From NCBI RefSeq assembly GCF_902500215.1, contig NZ_CABVOU010000024.1, forward strand, positions 1-55,899: a DNA stretch of 55,899 nt, read 5' to 3'. This document shows, piece by piece, positions 28,701 through 37,116 of this stretch (within the stretch, counting starts at the first letter, position 1; every line of letters begins with the position of its first letter). The stretch is from Halomonas lysinitropha. GTDB taxonomy: Bacteria; Pseudomonadota; Gammaproteobacteria; Pseudomonadales; Halomonadaceae. The notes beneath the pieces are model-generated. The model was not told the DNA's origin. It ran no database searches and saw nothing but the letters and a program-made list of their open reading frames with translations. The translations under genes and the position numbers were made by a program.

Positions 28701-30386
28701 TTGACCAGACCGGCCAGTCCCCACGCCCGCGCTCCCGCCTCCTCCCGCTTATCGTTGCCCTTCAATGTCTGGAATGCCCTGACCATCGGCATCGCCCTGA
28801 TCGTGGCACTGCCGGTCATCGTGGTGTTGGCGCACCTCTTCATGCCCGCCGAGGGCATCTGGCAGCACCTGGCCAGCACCGTGCTGCCCAGGTATCTCGG
28901 CAACACCCTCTTCCTGGTGGTAGCAGTGGGCCTGGGCACCTTCGTGATCGGCACCGGCTCCGCCTGGCTGGTGGTAATGTGCCGCTTTCCGGGGCGCCGC
29001 CTGTTCGAGTGGGGACTGCTGCTGCCGCTGGCGGTGCCGACCTATGTGATCGCCTATGCCTACACGGATTTCCTGCAGTTCGCCGGTCCTGTGCAGACCT
29101 GGCTGCGGGAGAGCTTCGGCTGGTCGGCTGGTGACTATTTCTTTCCCAACATCCGTTCCCTGGGGGGGGCGGCCACCCTCATCACCCTGGTGCTCTATCC
29201 CTATGTCTACATGCTGGCCAGAGCAGCCTTCCTGGAGCAATCGGTCTGCGTACTGGACGTAGGGCGCACCCTGGGACGGGGCCCCTGGCGGTTGTTCAGC
29301 GGCGTGGCCCTGCCGCTGGCGCGGCCAGCCATCGTCGGTGGGGTATCGCTGGCACTGATGGAGACCCTCAACGAATTCGGGGCGGTCCAGTACTTCGGGG
29401 TCGACACCTTCACCACCGGGATCTATCGCACCTGGTTCGGTATGGGCGAGCAGGTGGCCGCGGCCCAGCTTGCCGCCTGCCTGCTGGCGTTTGTCATCGC
29501 TCTGGTGCTGCTCGAGCGCGCCTCGCGCGGCAAGCGACGCTACTTCCATACCACCGGACGCTACCAGCATCTGCCGGAATTCGCGCTTTACGGCTGGCGA
29601 GCCTGGGCCGCCACCCTGGCCTGCCTGGCGCCGGTGCTGCTCGGCTTCCTGATTCCCAGCGGGCTGCTGGGCTACCTCTCGATCCAGGGCGGAGATGCCC
29701 TGTTCGGCTCGGCTTTCCTCGGCTTTGCCGGCAACAGCCTGATACTGGCGACACTCGCCTCGGTGGTCGCCGTAAGCCTGGCACTGCTGCTCAGCTACGG
29801 TGCTCGCCTGAACCCCGGCAAGGTGACGCGGATAGCGACCCGCGTGGCCGCCATGGGCTATGCGGTACCCGGCTCGGTGGTAGCGGTGGGCATCCTGATC
29901 CCCTTCGTGTGGCTGGACCACCAGATCAACGACTTCATGAAGGGGCAATTCGGGGTCGTGGTGGGGCTGCTGCTCAGCGGATCGGCCTTCATCCTGGTGT
30001 ATGCCTACCTGGTGCGCTTCCTCGCCGTCTCCTTCAATGCCATCGAGGCGAGCCTTGGCAAGGTGACACCGAGCATGGATGCGGCCTCCCGGACCCTGGG
30101 TCAGACGGCAGGCGGCACCCTGCGCAAGGTGCATACCCCCATCATGCGCGGCAGCCTGATCGCCGCCGGCATCCTGGTATTCGTGGACGTGATGAAGGAG
30201 CTGCCGGCCACGGTGATCCTGCGCCCCTTCAACTTCGATACCCTGGCGATCCGCGCCCACAACCTCGCCGCGGACGAGCGTCTGGCCGAGGCATCGACCT
30301 CGTCACTGGCCATCGTGGCAGTAGGCATCCTGCCGGTGATACTGCTCAGCATCGCCATGCGCCGCTCCCGCCCCGGCAGCCGTTGA
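28701..30386 (+). CDS. fbpB: Ferric iron ABC transporter permease (FbpB-like)
   Basis: The 561-residue inner-membrane protein has two fused permease domains (about 12 helices). Each has an EAA-like loop: RTLGRGPWRLFSGVALPLARPA at about residue 190-210 and RTLGQTAGGTLRKVHTPIMR at about 465-485. Size and layout match FbpB/SfuB/HitB. It forms the Fe3+ channel with the ATPase on the opposite strand and the binding protein at 31730. Start is TTG 28701 with AAGGAG seven bases upstream and no better ATG nearby. The last 84 bases overlap the convergent ATPase gene. Confidence 0.9.
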   Translation: MTRPASPHARAPASSRLSLPFNVWNALTIGIALIVALPVIVVLAHLFMPAEGIWQHLASTVLPRYLGNTLFLVVAVGLGTFVIGTGSAWLVVMCRFPGRRLFEWGLLLPLAVPTYVIAYAYTDFLQFAGPVQTWLRESFGWSAGDYFFPNIRSLGGAATLITLVLYPYVYMLARAAFLEQSVCVLDVGRTLGRGPWRLFSGVALPLARPAIVGGVSLALMETLNEFGAVQYFGVDTFTTGIYRTWFGMGEQVAAAQLAACLLAFVIALVLLERASRGKRRYFHTTGRYQHLPEFALYGWRAWAATLACLAPVLLGFLIPSGLLGYLSIQGGDALFGSAFLGFAGNSLILATLASVVAVSLALLLSYGARLNPGKVTRIATRVAAMGYAVPGSVVAVGILIPFVWLDHQINDFMKGQFGVVVGLLLSGSAFILVYAYLVRFLAVSFNAIEASLGKVTPSMDAASRTLGQTAGGTLRKVHTPIMRGSLIAAGILVFVDVMKELPATVILRPFNFDTLAIRAHNLAADERLAEASTSSLAIVAVGILPVILLSIAMRRSRPGSR

Positions 30387-31490
30387 AGGCTCGAGGGGGA
30401 AGACGAAGACCTGGGAGGCATCCAGGCCGATCATGATCGGCTGGCCCTCACGGGGCAGGAAGACCCCCGGGGACCGGGCATGCAGGTGTGACTCCCGACC
30501 ATCGGGGGTGTGGGCGCAGATATGCAGAAGGCTGGTGCGGCCAAGTAGCTTGGCCATGATGACATGACTGGGGTGATGCTCCGGGGGCTCGTCTAGTGGT
30601 ACTACCCGCAGGGCCTCGGGACGGATCATCACGCGCACCCAGCTGCCATCGGGCTGCCCACTAGCGGAGACATCACCCACCGGTGTCGCCACCTTGCCAT
30701 CCACCACGCGCCCCTCGAGATCGTTCACCTCGCCGAAGAAGGTGACCACGAAGGGATCGGTGGGGGCACAGTAGAGGTCAAGGGGTGTTCCCGCCTGCAC
30801 TACCCGCCCTTCGCGCATCAGCACAATGCGATCGGCCATGAACATGGCCTCCTCCGGGTCGTGGGTCACCAGCAGCACCCCTGCGCCCAACTTCTTCAGC
30901 ACGTGCAGGGTATCGTCACGGATCTGGTCACGCAGGCGAGCATCGAGGCTGGAAAAGGGCTCGTCGAGCAGCATCAGCTGCGGCGCCGGCGCCAGTGCCC
31001 GGGCCAGGGCGATGCGTTGCTGCTGTCCTCCCGAGAGCACGTGCGGGAAGACCCGGGCATAGCGTTCCATGCCCAGCAGCTCGAGTAGCTCGTAGGCACG
31101 TCGGCGACGCTGCTGGACAGGCTGCGACTCGAGCCCGAAGGCCACGTTGTCGAGCACCGACAGGTGAGGAAACAGCGCCGAGTCCTGAAAGGCCAGGCCG
31201 ACATTGCGCTTCTCAGGTGGCACATGGGAGCGTCCGGCGCGTCCCATCGACTCGCCGCCCAGTTCCACACGCCCCTGTTGCACCCCCTCAAGCCCCGCAG
31301 CGATACGCAGCAGTGTGGACTTCCCGCAGCCGGAGGGGCCGAGCAGGCAGACGATCTCCCCGGGCTTGACCTCCAGAGAGACGTCCTCCACGGCCAGGAC
31401 TTGCTGATAGGAATGGCGGACCTGGTGCATGGCGAGCACGGGCGCGGCATCGGTATTCTCGTCGATCGAGAGCATCGGTTGGCTAGTCAT
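30303..31490 (-). CDS. fbpC: Ferric iron ABC transporter ATP-binding protein (FbpC-like)
   Basis: The 395-residue ATPase has Walker [12 protein letters not shown] (about residue 53), Q-loop [12 protein letters not shown], signature [15 protein letters not shown], Walker [13 protein letters not shown] and the switch His in [13 protein letters not shown]-terminal TOBE-like domain follows. It is longer than usual FbpC (about 350). Residues beyond the expected end [11 protein letters not shown] are encoded antisense to the fbpB 3' end, and no in-frame stop occurs until 30303. ATG 31490 is preceded by a purine-rich stretch. Family members energise Fe3+ uptake; spermidine, sulfate or phosphonate ATPases are relatives, but the neighbours favour iron. 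Confidence 0.88.
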   Translation of the reverse strand: MTSQPMLSIDENTDAAPVLAMHQVRHSYQQVLAVEDVSLEVKPGEIVCLLGPSGCGKSTLLRIAAGLEGVQQGRVELGGESMGRAGRSHVPPEKRNVGLAFQDSALFPHLSVLDNVAFGLESQPVQQRRRRAYELLELLGMERYARVFPHVLSGGQQQRIALARALAPAPQLMLLDEPFSSLDARLRDQIRDDTLHVLKKLGAGVLLVTHDPEEAMFMADRIVLMREGRVVQAGTPLDLYCAPTDPFVVTFFGEVNDLEGRVVDGKVATPVGDVSASGQPDGSWVRVMIRPEALRVVPLDEPPEHHPSHVIMAKLLGRTSLLHICAHTPDGRESHLHARSPGVFLPREGQPIMIGLDASQVFVFPLEPSTAAGAGAAHGDAEQYHRQDAYCHDGQ

Positions 31491-31585
31491 GGGATCTGAG
31501 CGGCCATTGGGAAAAAAGATATGGCCTGCATGGTAACGCGAAAACCTCCTGAATGCGTTGTACTATCGCTCGCATTTCGCACCGC

Positions 31586-31648
31586 CGGCGTCAAGAGACG
31601 ATGATCCCTGACCTGGGTCAGGTTGCCCGCCAGCGGGCCTTGACGCCG
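31586..31648. other. Three-way-junction inverted-repeat element
   Basis: A perfect 10-bp outer stem pairs 31586-31595 with 31639-31648. Inside are two hairpins: 31607-31613 with 31616-31622 (7 bp) and 31625-31629 with 31634-31638 (5 bp), joined by two T bases. An 11-base single-stranded segment (31596-31606) closes one side of the junction. Such architecture suggests a folded RNA on either strand, in the leader of fbpC (minus) or upstream of fbpA (plus). It does not match a riboswitch consensus I know. Confidence 0.45.
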
Positions 31649-31675
31649 AGGATGGGAGGCGCTTCAATAGCGAAA

Positions 31676-31694
31676 TGCAATGCAAAGCATTATC
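31676..31694. promoter_or_regulatory. Fur box upstream of fbpA
   Basis: The 19-base site matches the classical Fur consensus (GATAATGATAATCATTATC) at 13 of 19 positions, with a fully conserved right half (CATTATC). It includes the dyad AATGC-AAA-GCATT (31679-31691). It ends 35 bases before the fbpA ATG, so iron-dependent repression is likely. Confidence 0.6.
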
Positions 31695-31729
31695 ATTCTG
31701 AACCACAACTCCGCAAAATGAGGTGTCCC

Positions 31730-32761
31730 ATGCCGCTGAACCGTCGTCTCGCCTTGCCCCTCGCCGCCCTGGTGACCGGCTCCGCCATGGCCTCCCAGGC
31801 CGCTGCCGCCGAGGAGCTCAATGTCTATTCGGCTCGCCATTACGATTCCGACGAGGCGCTTTATGCCGCCTTCACCGAACAGACCGGGATCGAGGTCAAT
31901 GTTCTCGAGGGCGACTCCGACCAGCTGATCCAGCGTCTCAAGCTGGAGGGCGAAGCCAGCCCCGCCGACGTGATGATCACAGTGGATGCCGGCCGTCTGT
32001 GGCGCGGCGAGCAGGAGGACATCTTCGCCAGCGTGGAATCGGAAGTGCTCAATGAGCGGCTGCCCGACTATATGCGCCATCCGGAAGGCAAGTGGTTCGG
32101 CTTCAGCCAGCGCGTCCGGGCGATCTTCATCGACCCCAGCGAAGTCGATGCCAGCGAGATCACAAGCTATGAGGATCTGGCCGATCCGCAGTTCGAGGGC
32201 CAGGTGTGCATTCGCTCATCGAACAACATCTACAACCAGTCGCTGCTGGCCTCGCTGGTTGCTCACCACGGTGAAGAAGAAGCCGAGGCGTGGGCAGAGG
32301 GCGTGGTCGACAACTTCGCGCGTGACCCCGAGGGCGGCGACACCGACCAGATCCGCGGCGTCGCCAGCGGCGAATGCAACATCGCCCTGGCCAACCACTA
32401 CTACTACGTGCGCCTGGTCAACTCCGACAACGAGGCCGACCGCGAAGTGGCAGAGAATGTCGAGATCGTCTTCCCCAACCAGGAAGGTCGCGGCGCGCAT
32501 GTCAACGTGGGCGGCGCCGGCGTGGTGAAGGGTGCGCCCAACGAGGAGAACGCCGTGCACTTCCTCGAGTTCCTCGCTTCAGACGAGGCCCAGGCTCTCT
32601 TCGCCACCGGCAACTACGAGTTTCCCGCCGTGGAGTCCGTGGAGACCGATGGCGTCATCGCCTCCTGGGGCGACTTCAAGAAGGATGACTTGAACGTCAG
32701 CGAACTGGGCAAGAACAACCCCGAAGCGGTGCGTATCTTCGATCGCGCCGGCTGGCGGTAA
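31730..32761 (+). CDS. fbpA: Ferric iron-binding periplasmic protein (FbpA/FutA-like)
   Basis: The 343-residue protein has a signal peptide of about 26 residues (LALPLAALVTGSAMASQAAA) and mature start EELNVYSARHYDSD, the FutA/FbpA hallmark. A tyrosine cluster (NHYYYVRL, about residue 224) and the early YSARHY tyrosine supply Fe3+ ligands. It binds Fe3+ in the periplasm for the FbpBC permease. Start ATG 31730 follows GAGGTG; upstream in-frame codons include the Fur box and are not coding. It is transcribed separately from its permease and ATPase partners. Confidence 0.92.
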   Translation: MPLNRRLALPLAALVTGSAMASQAAAAEELNVYSARHYDSDEALYAAFTEQTGIEVNVLEGDSDQLIQRLKLEGEASPADVMITVDAGRLWRGEQEDIFASVESEVLNERLPDYMRHPEGKWFGFSQRVRAIFIDPSEVDASEITSYEDLADPQFEGQVCIRSSNNIYNQSLLASLVAHHGEEEAEAWAEGVVDNFARDPEGGDTDQIRGVASGECNIALANHYYYVRLVNSDNEADREVAENVEIVFPNQEGRGAHVNVGGAGVVKGAPNEENAVHFLEFLASDEAQALFATGNYEFPAVESVETDGVIASWGDFKKDDLNVSELGKNNPEAVRIFDRAGWR

Positions 32762-32782
32762 GCCTTCGGGACAGCCCGGACG

Positions 32783-32813
32783 AAAACGCCACCGCAGCCG
32801 CGGTGGCGTTTTT
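32783..32813. terminator. Bidirectional terminator between fbpA and polA
   Basis: A 13-bp perfect stem (32783-32795 with 32800-32812) and a 4-base loop are flanked by AAAA on one side and TTTTT on the other, so it can serve both convergent genes. Confidence 0.85.
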
Positions 32814-32818
32814 CATGG

Positions 32819-35587
32819 TCAGTGGGCCTCGTCCCAATTGGCCCCCGACTCGGCCTCGACGGTCAGCGCCACGTCTAGCCGGGCGGCGCCTTCCATGCGC
32901 CCCTTCACCTCCTTGATAAAGGCTTCGACCTGGCCTTTCTTGACCTCGAAGACCAGCTCGTCGTGAACCTGCATCACCATCACTGCATCGAAGTCCTCGC
33001 CCGAGAGCCAGGCATCGACGTCGATCATCGCCCGCTTGATGATGTCCGCCGCAGTGCCCTGCATGGGAGCGTTGATGGCGGTGCGCTCGGCCCCCTGGCG
33101 GCGGGCGCGGTTCTGGGAGTGGATCTCCGGCAGGTGGAGGCGCCGGCCGAAGACCGTCTCCACAAAGCCGTCCTCGGCCGCCTGGGCGCGAATGCGCTCC
33201 ATGTAGCGAGCCACGCCGGGATAACGGTCGAAGTAGCGGTCGATGTAGGTCTGCGCCTGGCCGCGCTCGATCTGCAGCTGCCGACCCAGGCCCCAGGCGC
33301 TCATGCCGTAGATCAGTCCGAAGTTGATCGCCTTGGCGCTGCGCCGCTGGTCGGACGAGACCTTGGACAGCGCCACCCCGAACACCTCGGCGGCGGTGGC
33401 GGCGTGGATATCGCGGCCCTCGGCGAAGGCCTCGAGCAGCCCCTTGTCGCCGGAAAGATGGGCCATGATGCGCAGCTCAATCTGCGAGTAGTCGGCAGCG
33501 ACGATCCGGTAGCCGGGCCGGGCGATAAAGGCCTGACGGATCTTGCGCCCCTCCTCGGTGCGAATGGGGATGTTCTGCAGGTTGGGATCCGATGACGACA
33601 GCCGGCCGGTGGCGGTGACCGCCTGGTGGTAGCTGGTATGCAGCCGCGCGGTAGCCTTGTTAACCAGCCGCGGCAGCTTGTCGGTGTAGGTGGACTTGAG
33701 CTTGGCGAGGCCTCGATGCTCCATGATCACCTTGGGCAGCGGGTAGTCCAGCGCCAGTTCCTCGAGCACCGCCTCCGCGGTGGAGGGCGCCCCCTTGGGG
33801 GTCTTCTTGATCACCGGGATCTTCTGCTCCTCGAACAGGATCTGCCCGAGCTGCTTGGGGGAGCCAAGGTTGAACTCGCGCCCGGCGAGCTCATGGGCAC
33901 GAGCCTCCAGTTCGCGGATACGCGTCTCGAGCTCCTTGCTCTGAGCGTGCAGGCGCTCCGGGTCCAGCGCCACCCCGGTGCGCTCCATACGCGAGAGCAC
34001 CGGGATAAGCGGCAGCTCGATCTCCTCGAGCACTTCGGCCAGCCTCCCTTCCGCTTCGACGCGGGGACGCAGCTCCTGGTGCAGGCGCAGGGTGATATCG
34101 ACGTCCTCGCAGGCGTAGGGCGCGGCCTGTTCCAGGGCCACCTGGTTGAAGGTGAGCTGCTTGGCGCCCTTCCCGGCGATCTCCTCGAAGGAGATGGTCT
34201 TCTCGCCCAGGTACTTGAGGGCCAGGGAATCCATGTCGTGGCGGGTCGCTGTGGAGTCGAGCACATAGGACTCCAGCATGGTGTCCTCCAGGGGCCCGAC
34301 TACCTCGATGCCGTAATTGGCCAGCACCGAGATGTCATACTTGAGGTTCTGGCCGATCTTGGTCTTGCCGGCGTATTGCCAGAGGGGTCGCAGGGCCTCG
34401 AGCACCGCCTCGCGGTCAAGCTGCTCGGGGGCATCGAGGTAGTCATGGGCCAACGGAATATAGGCCGCCTCGCCCGGCGTGAGCGCGAGCCCGACGCCGA
34501 CCACCTGCGCCTCCATGTAGTTCAGGCTGGTGGTCTCCAGATCGAAGCAGAAGGTATCACTCGCCTCGAGCCGCTCGAGCCAGGCGTCGAGATCGGCCTG
34601 GGCGAGGATCACATGGTCCTCACGGTCGGCGGGGCTGCCCGAGCTTGTCGCCCCCTCATCCTCGGCCGGCAACGGCGTACCGCCTGCCGCGTAGTCGACC
34701 CCTTCGTCCTTGCCCTCGAGCAGCTCGGAGAGCCAGGCCCGGAATTCCAGCCGGCGATAGAGCTCGAGCAGCGCCTCACGGTCGGGATGGGCGATGTCCA
34801 GGTCGTCGAGCCCCACCGGCAGCTTACAGTCGGTCTTGATGGTGGCCAGTCGGTACGAGAGGAAGGCCTGGTCGCGGTACTCCTCGAGCTTCTTGGGCAG
34901 CGTCTTGGCACCGCGAAAGTCCAGCGCCTTGATCTTTTCCAGGTCGTCATAGAGGGTCTCGAGCCCACCATCTATGCCCTGCAGCAGGCCCAGTGCGGTC
35001 TTCTCGCCGACACCCGGCACGCCGGGGATGTTGTCGACCTTGTCGCCCATCAGGGCCAGGAAATCGATGATACGCTCCGGGGGCAACCCGAACTTCTCCG
35101 TCACGCCGTCGACGTCCAGCGTCTCGTCCTTCATGGTATTGACGAGGGTGATGTGCTCGTTGACCAGCTGGGCCATGTCCTTGTCGCCGGTGGATATCAC
35201 TGCATCACGGCCGGCTTCGGTAGCCTGATGGGCCAGAGTGCCAATGACGTCGTCCGCCTCTACCCCCTCGATGCACAGCAGCGGCAAACCAAGCGCCTCT
35301 ACGCAGTCGTGCAGCGGTTGCACCTGGGAGCGCAGATCATCGGGCATCGGTGGCCGGTGAGCCTTGTACTGTTCGAACAACTCATCCCGAAATGTCTTGC
35401 CCGGGGCATCGAAGACCACCGCCATGGGGCTGTCGGGATAGTCCTTGATCAGCCGCTTGAGCATGTTGAGCACGCCCTTGATCGCGCCGGTGGGCTGGCC
35501 ATCTGAGGTAGTCAGCGGCGGCAGGGCGTGAAAGGCGCGGTACAGATAGGAGGAACCGTCGACGAGAACGATGGGCGTATCGGCCAT
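32819..35587 (-). CDS. polA: DNA polymerase I
   Basis: The 922-residue product carries all three PolA activities. The 5'-3' exonuclease/flap domain covers about residues 1-290 ([19 protein letters not shown], then [17 protein letters not shown]). The 3'-5' exonuclease domain keeps its DxE pair in [11 protein letters not shown], so proofreading should work. The polymerase domain has motif [16 protein letters not shown], motif [18 protein letters not shown] and motif [15 protein letters not shown] 35587 starts [11 protein letters not shown]; the frame is open a further 103 codons upstream but that part overlaps the divergent DUF2782 gene and is not PolA-like. The order polA/DUF2782/thrB is conserved in Pseudomonas. 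Confidence 0.97.
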   Translation of the reverse strand: MADTPIVLVDGSSYLYRAFHALPPLTTSDGQPTGAIKGVLNMLKRLIKDYPDSPMAVVFDAPGKTFRDELFEQYKAHRPPMPDDLRSQVQPLHDCVEALGLPLLCIEGVEADDVIGTLAHQATEAGRDAVISTGDKDMAQLVNEHITLVNTMKDETLDVDGVTEKFGLPPERIIDFLALMGDKVDNIPGVPGVGEKTALGLLQGIDGGLETLYDDLEKIKALDFRGAKTLPKKLEEYRDQAFLSYRLATIKTDCKLPVGLDDLDIAHPDREALLELYRRLEFRAWLSELLEGKDEGVDYAAGGTPLPAEDEGATSSGSPADREDHVILAQADLDAWLERLEASDTFCFDLETTSLNYMEAQVVGVGLALTPGEAAYIPLAHDYLDAPEQLDREAVLEALRPLWQYAGKTKIGQNLKYDISVLANYGIEVVGPLEDTMLESYVLDSTATRHDMDSLALKYLGEKTISFEEIAGKGAKQLTFNQVALEQAAPYACEDVDITLRLHQELRPRVEAEGRLAEVLEEIELPLIPVLSRMERTGVALDPERLHAQSKELETRIRELEARAHELAGREFNLGSPKQLGQILFEEQKIPVIKKTPKGAPSTAEAVLEELALDYPLPKVIMEHRGLAKLKSTYTDKLPRLVNKATARLHTSYHQAVTATGRLSSSDPNLQNIPIRTEEGRKIRQAFIARPGYRIVAADYSQIELRIMAHLSGDKGLLEAFAEGRDIHAATAAEVFGVALSKVSSDQRRSAKAINFGLIYGMSAWGLGRQLQIERGQAQTYIDRYFDRYPGVARYMERIRAQAAEDGFVETVFGRRLHLPEIHSQNRARRQGAERTAINAPMQGTAADIIKRAMIDVDAWLSGEDFDAVMVMQVHDELVFEVKKGQVEAFIKEVKGRMEGAARLDVALTVEAESGANWDEAH

Positions 35588-35741
35588 ATAAGGTATCCAT
35601 TGAAGCGTGGCGTGAGGTGATCCTGATGATCCATGATACCCATTGCCACCATCTTTTGCCGTGGGCGGTAGGCCGGGCGGCCGCAACCCCCTACACTGTA
35701 GGCAATCCCGCTTCCCGCCACGTGCGGCCCTGGAGGTCATC

Positions 35742-36035
35742 ATGAAGAAGATCGCGAGTTGCTCGACCACCGCCCTGCTGCTGGCCCTCGCCCTGACCAC
35801 CGGTGGCAGTGCCCTGGCGCAGTCCTCCGGCGACCTCGAGCCGGATATCACCGTCCGCCAGGAGGAGGATCGCACCATCCGCGAGTACCGCGTCAACGGC
35901 GAGCTCTATGCCATCGAGATCCGCCCCTCTTCCGGCCCCTCCTACTACCTCGTCGACCACGACGGCGACGGCGACTTCGAGCGCCGGGAGGGTGACCGCA
36001 TCGCCGTTCCCCAGTGGGTATTGAAGACCTTCTGA
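35742..36035 (+). CDS. DUF2782 small secreted protein
   Basis: The 97-residue protein has a signal peptide of about 26 residues ending GGSALAQ. The DUF2782 core follows: [19 protein letters not shown], then [20 protein letters not shown], ending VPQWVLKTF. It is probably periplasmic, and its function is not known. ATG 35742 is preceded by a GGAGGT site. It is divergent from polA and lies 121 bases upstream of thrB, an arrangement conserved in related gammaproteobacteria. Confidence 0.88.
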   Translation: MKKIASCSTTALLLALALTTGGSALAQSSGDLEPDITVRQEEDRTIREYRVNGELYAIEIRPSSGPSYYLVDHDGDGDFERREGDRIAVPQWVLKTF

Positions 36036-36076
36036 ACCTGCTGCCACCTCCTTACGACTCCTGGCTTCGGCAGGGT

Positions 36077-36092
36077 CTCTGCCGCGGCAGAG
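36077..36092 (+). repeat. Short palindrome between DUF2782 gene and thrB
   Basis: A 7-bp perfect inverted repeat (36077-36083 with 36086-36092) has a 2-base centre and no T tract. It may end the DUF2782 transcript weakly or be a protein site. Confidence 0.3.
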
Positions 36093-36118
36093 GCACGTGC
36101 ATCGGTGTGCCAAATCGC

Positions 36119-36124
36119 TACAAT
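36119..36124 (+). promoter_or_regulatory. Candidate -10 element for thrB
   Basis: TACAAT lies 33 bases upstream of the thrB ATG. No good -35 is seen 16-18 bases further upstream. Confidence 0.35.
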
Positions 36125-36156
36125 AGGCGGCTTAGCATTTCCCGGGCGAGAGACAC

Positions 36157-37116
36157 ATGGCCGTATTCACACCGCTTACCGAACCTCAGGTCGTCGAGCT
36201 CCTCAGCCGCTTCGATGCCGGCTCACTGGTTTCCCTTGAGGGAGTGCCCGCCGGCACCGAAAATACCACCTTCTTCGTCACCACCGACCGACGCGAACTG
36301 GTGCTGACCCTGTTCGAACAGGGCGAGCACGAGGAACTGCCGTTCTTCGTCGAGCTACTCGACTATCTTGACGAACACCGATTGCCGGTACCCGGGCCCC
36401 TGCATGACCGTGACGGGATCGCCCTGCACGCCCTGGCCGGCAAGCCGGCACTGCTGTTCCCGAAACTGCCGGGCCGGCACCCGAAGGATCCGAACCTGGC
36501 CCAGTGCCGCGAGCTCGGCGACACGCTGGGTCGCATGCACATGGTCTCCCGCCATTTCCCCGGCCACCGCCCCAATCCGCGGGACCTGCACTGGCTGCTG
36601 CCCATGCACCACAAGGTGCTGGTCTATCTCTCCCCACAGGATCAGGCGTTGATGAAAGACGAGGTGGAAATCTACCAGGAGTCATTGGGCAACGCCCCCG
36701 ACCTCCCCCAGGGCGCGCTTCACGGTGACCTGTTCCGCGACAACACCCTCTTCGATGGCGACCGCCTGGGTGGGCTGATCGACTTCTACAACGGCTGCAC
36801 CGGTGATCTGCTGTTTGACCTGGCCATCGTCATCAACGACTGGGCCAGCGGACCCGATGGCCGCCTGGATGCCGCACGGCACGATGCCATCCTCGCGGCC
36901 TATCTGGCGCGCCGACCGCTGACCGCCGCCGAGCGAAACGCCTGGCCGATGATGCTGCGCCTGACCGCGTTGCGCTACTGGCTCTCGCGTCTGCTGGTGG
37001 TCTACGTGGACCCGCCGGCCCACGACCTCACCCCCCATGATCCCGAGCAGTTCCGTACCATTCTCAAGGCGCGCCTGGAACACGGCGCCCTGCCGCTGCC
37101 CGAGGTGAACGAATGA
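36157..37116 (+). CDS. thrB: Homoserine kinase, aminoglycoside-phosphotransferase fold
   Basis: The 319-residue protein belongs to the ThrB type that uses the APH/choline-kinase fold rather than the GHMK fold. It phosphorylates homoserine in threonine synthesis. Catalytic-loop motif HGDLFRDNTLFDGD (about residues 189-202) and the metal-binding Asp in GLIDFYNGCTGD are present. The N-terminal AVFTPLTEPQVVELLSRFD matches this ThrB group. Its stop overlaps the speA start by four bases (ATGA). Confidence 0.93.
   Translation: MAVFTPLTEPQVVELLSRFDAGSLVSLEGVPAGTENTTFFVTTDRRELVLTLFEQGEHEELPFFVELLDYLDEHRLPVPGPLHDRDGIALHALAGKPALLFPKLPGRHPKDPNLAQCRELGDTLGRMHMVSRHFPGHRPNPRDLHWLLPMHHKVLVYLSPQDQALMKDEVEIYQESLGNAPDLPQGALHGDLFRDNTLFDGDRLGGLIDFYNGCTGDLLFDLAIVINDWASGPDGRLDAARHDAILAAYLARRPLTAAERNAWPMMLRLTALRYWLSRLLVVYVDPPAHDLTPHDPEQFRTILKARLEHGALPLPEVNE

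Noticed and set aside
31586..31648. Possible TPP riboswitch, because parts resemble ACCUGA...CCAGCG
   Set aside because: The conserved CUGAGA and the rest of the aptamer are absent, the pairing differs, and neighbouring genes concern iron. Kept only as an unexplained structured element.
31553..31729. Upstream extension of fbpA
   Set aside because: The in-frame codons cover the inverted-repeat element and the Fur box. The signal peptide begins at 31730 with its own ribosome site.
35588..35896. N-terminal extension of polA by 103 codons
   Set aside because: It overlaps the divergent DUF2782 gene, lacks PolA homology, and the ATG at 35587 gives the normal family N-terminus.
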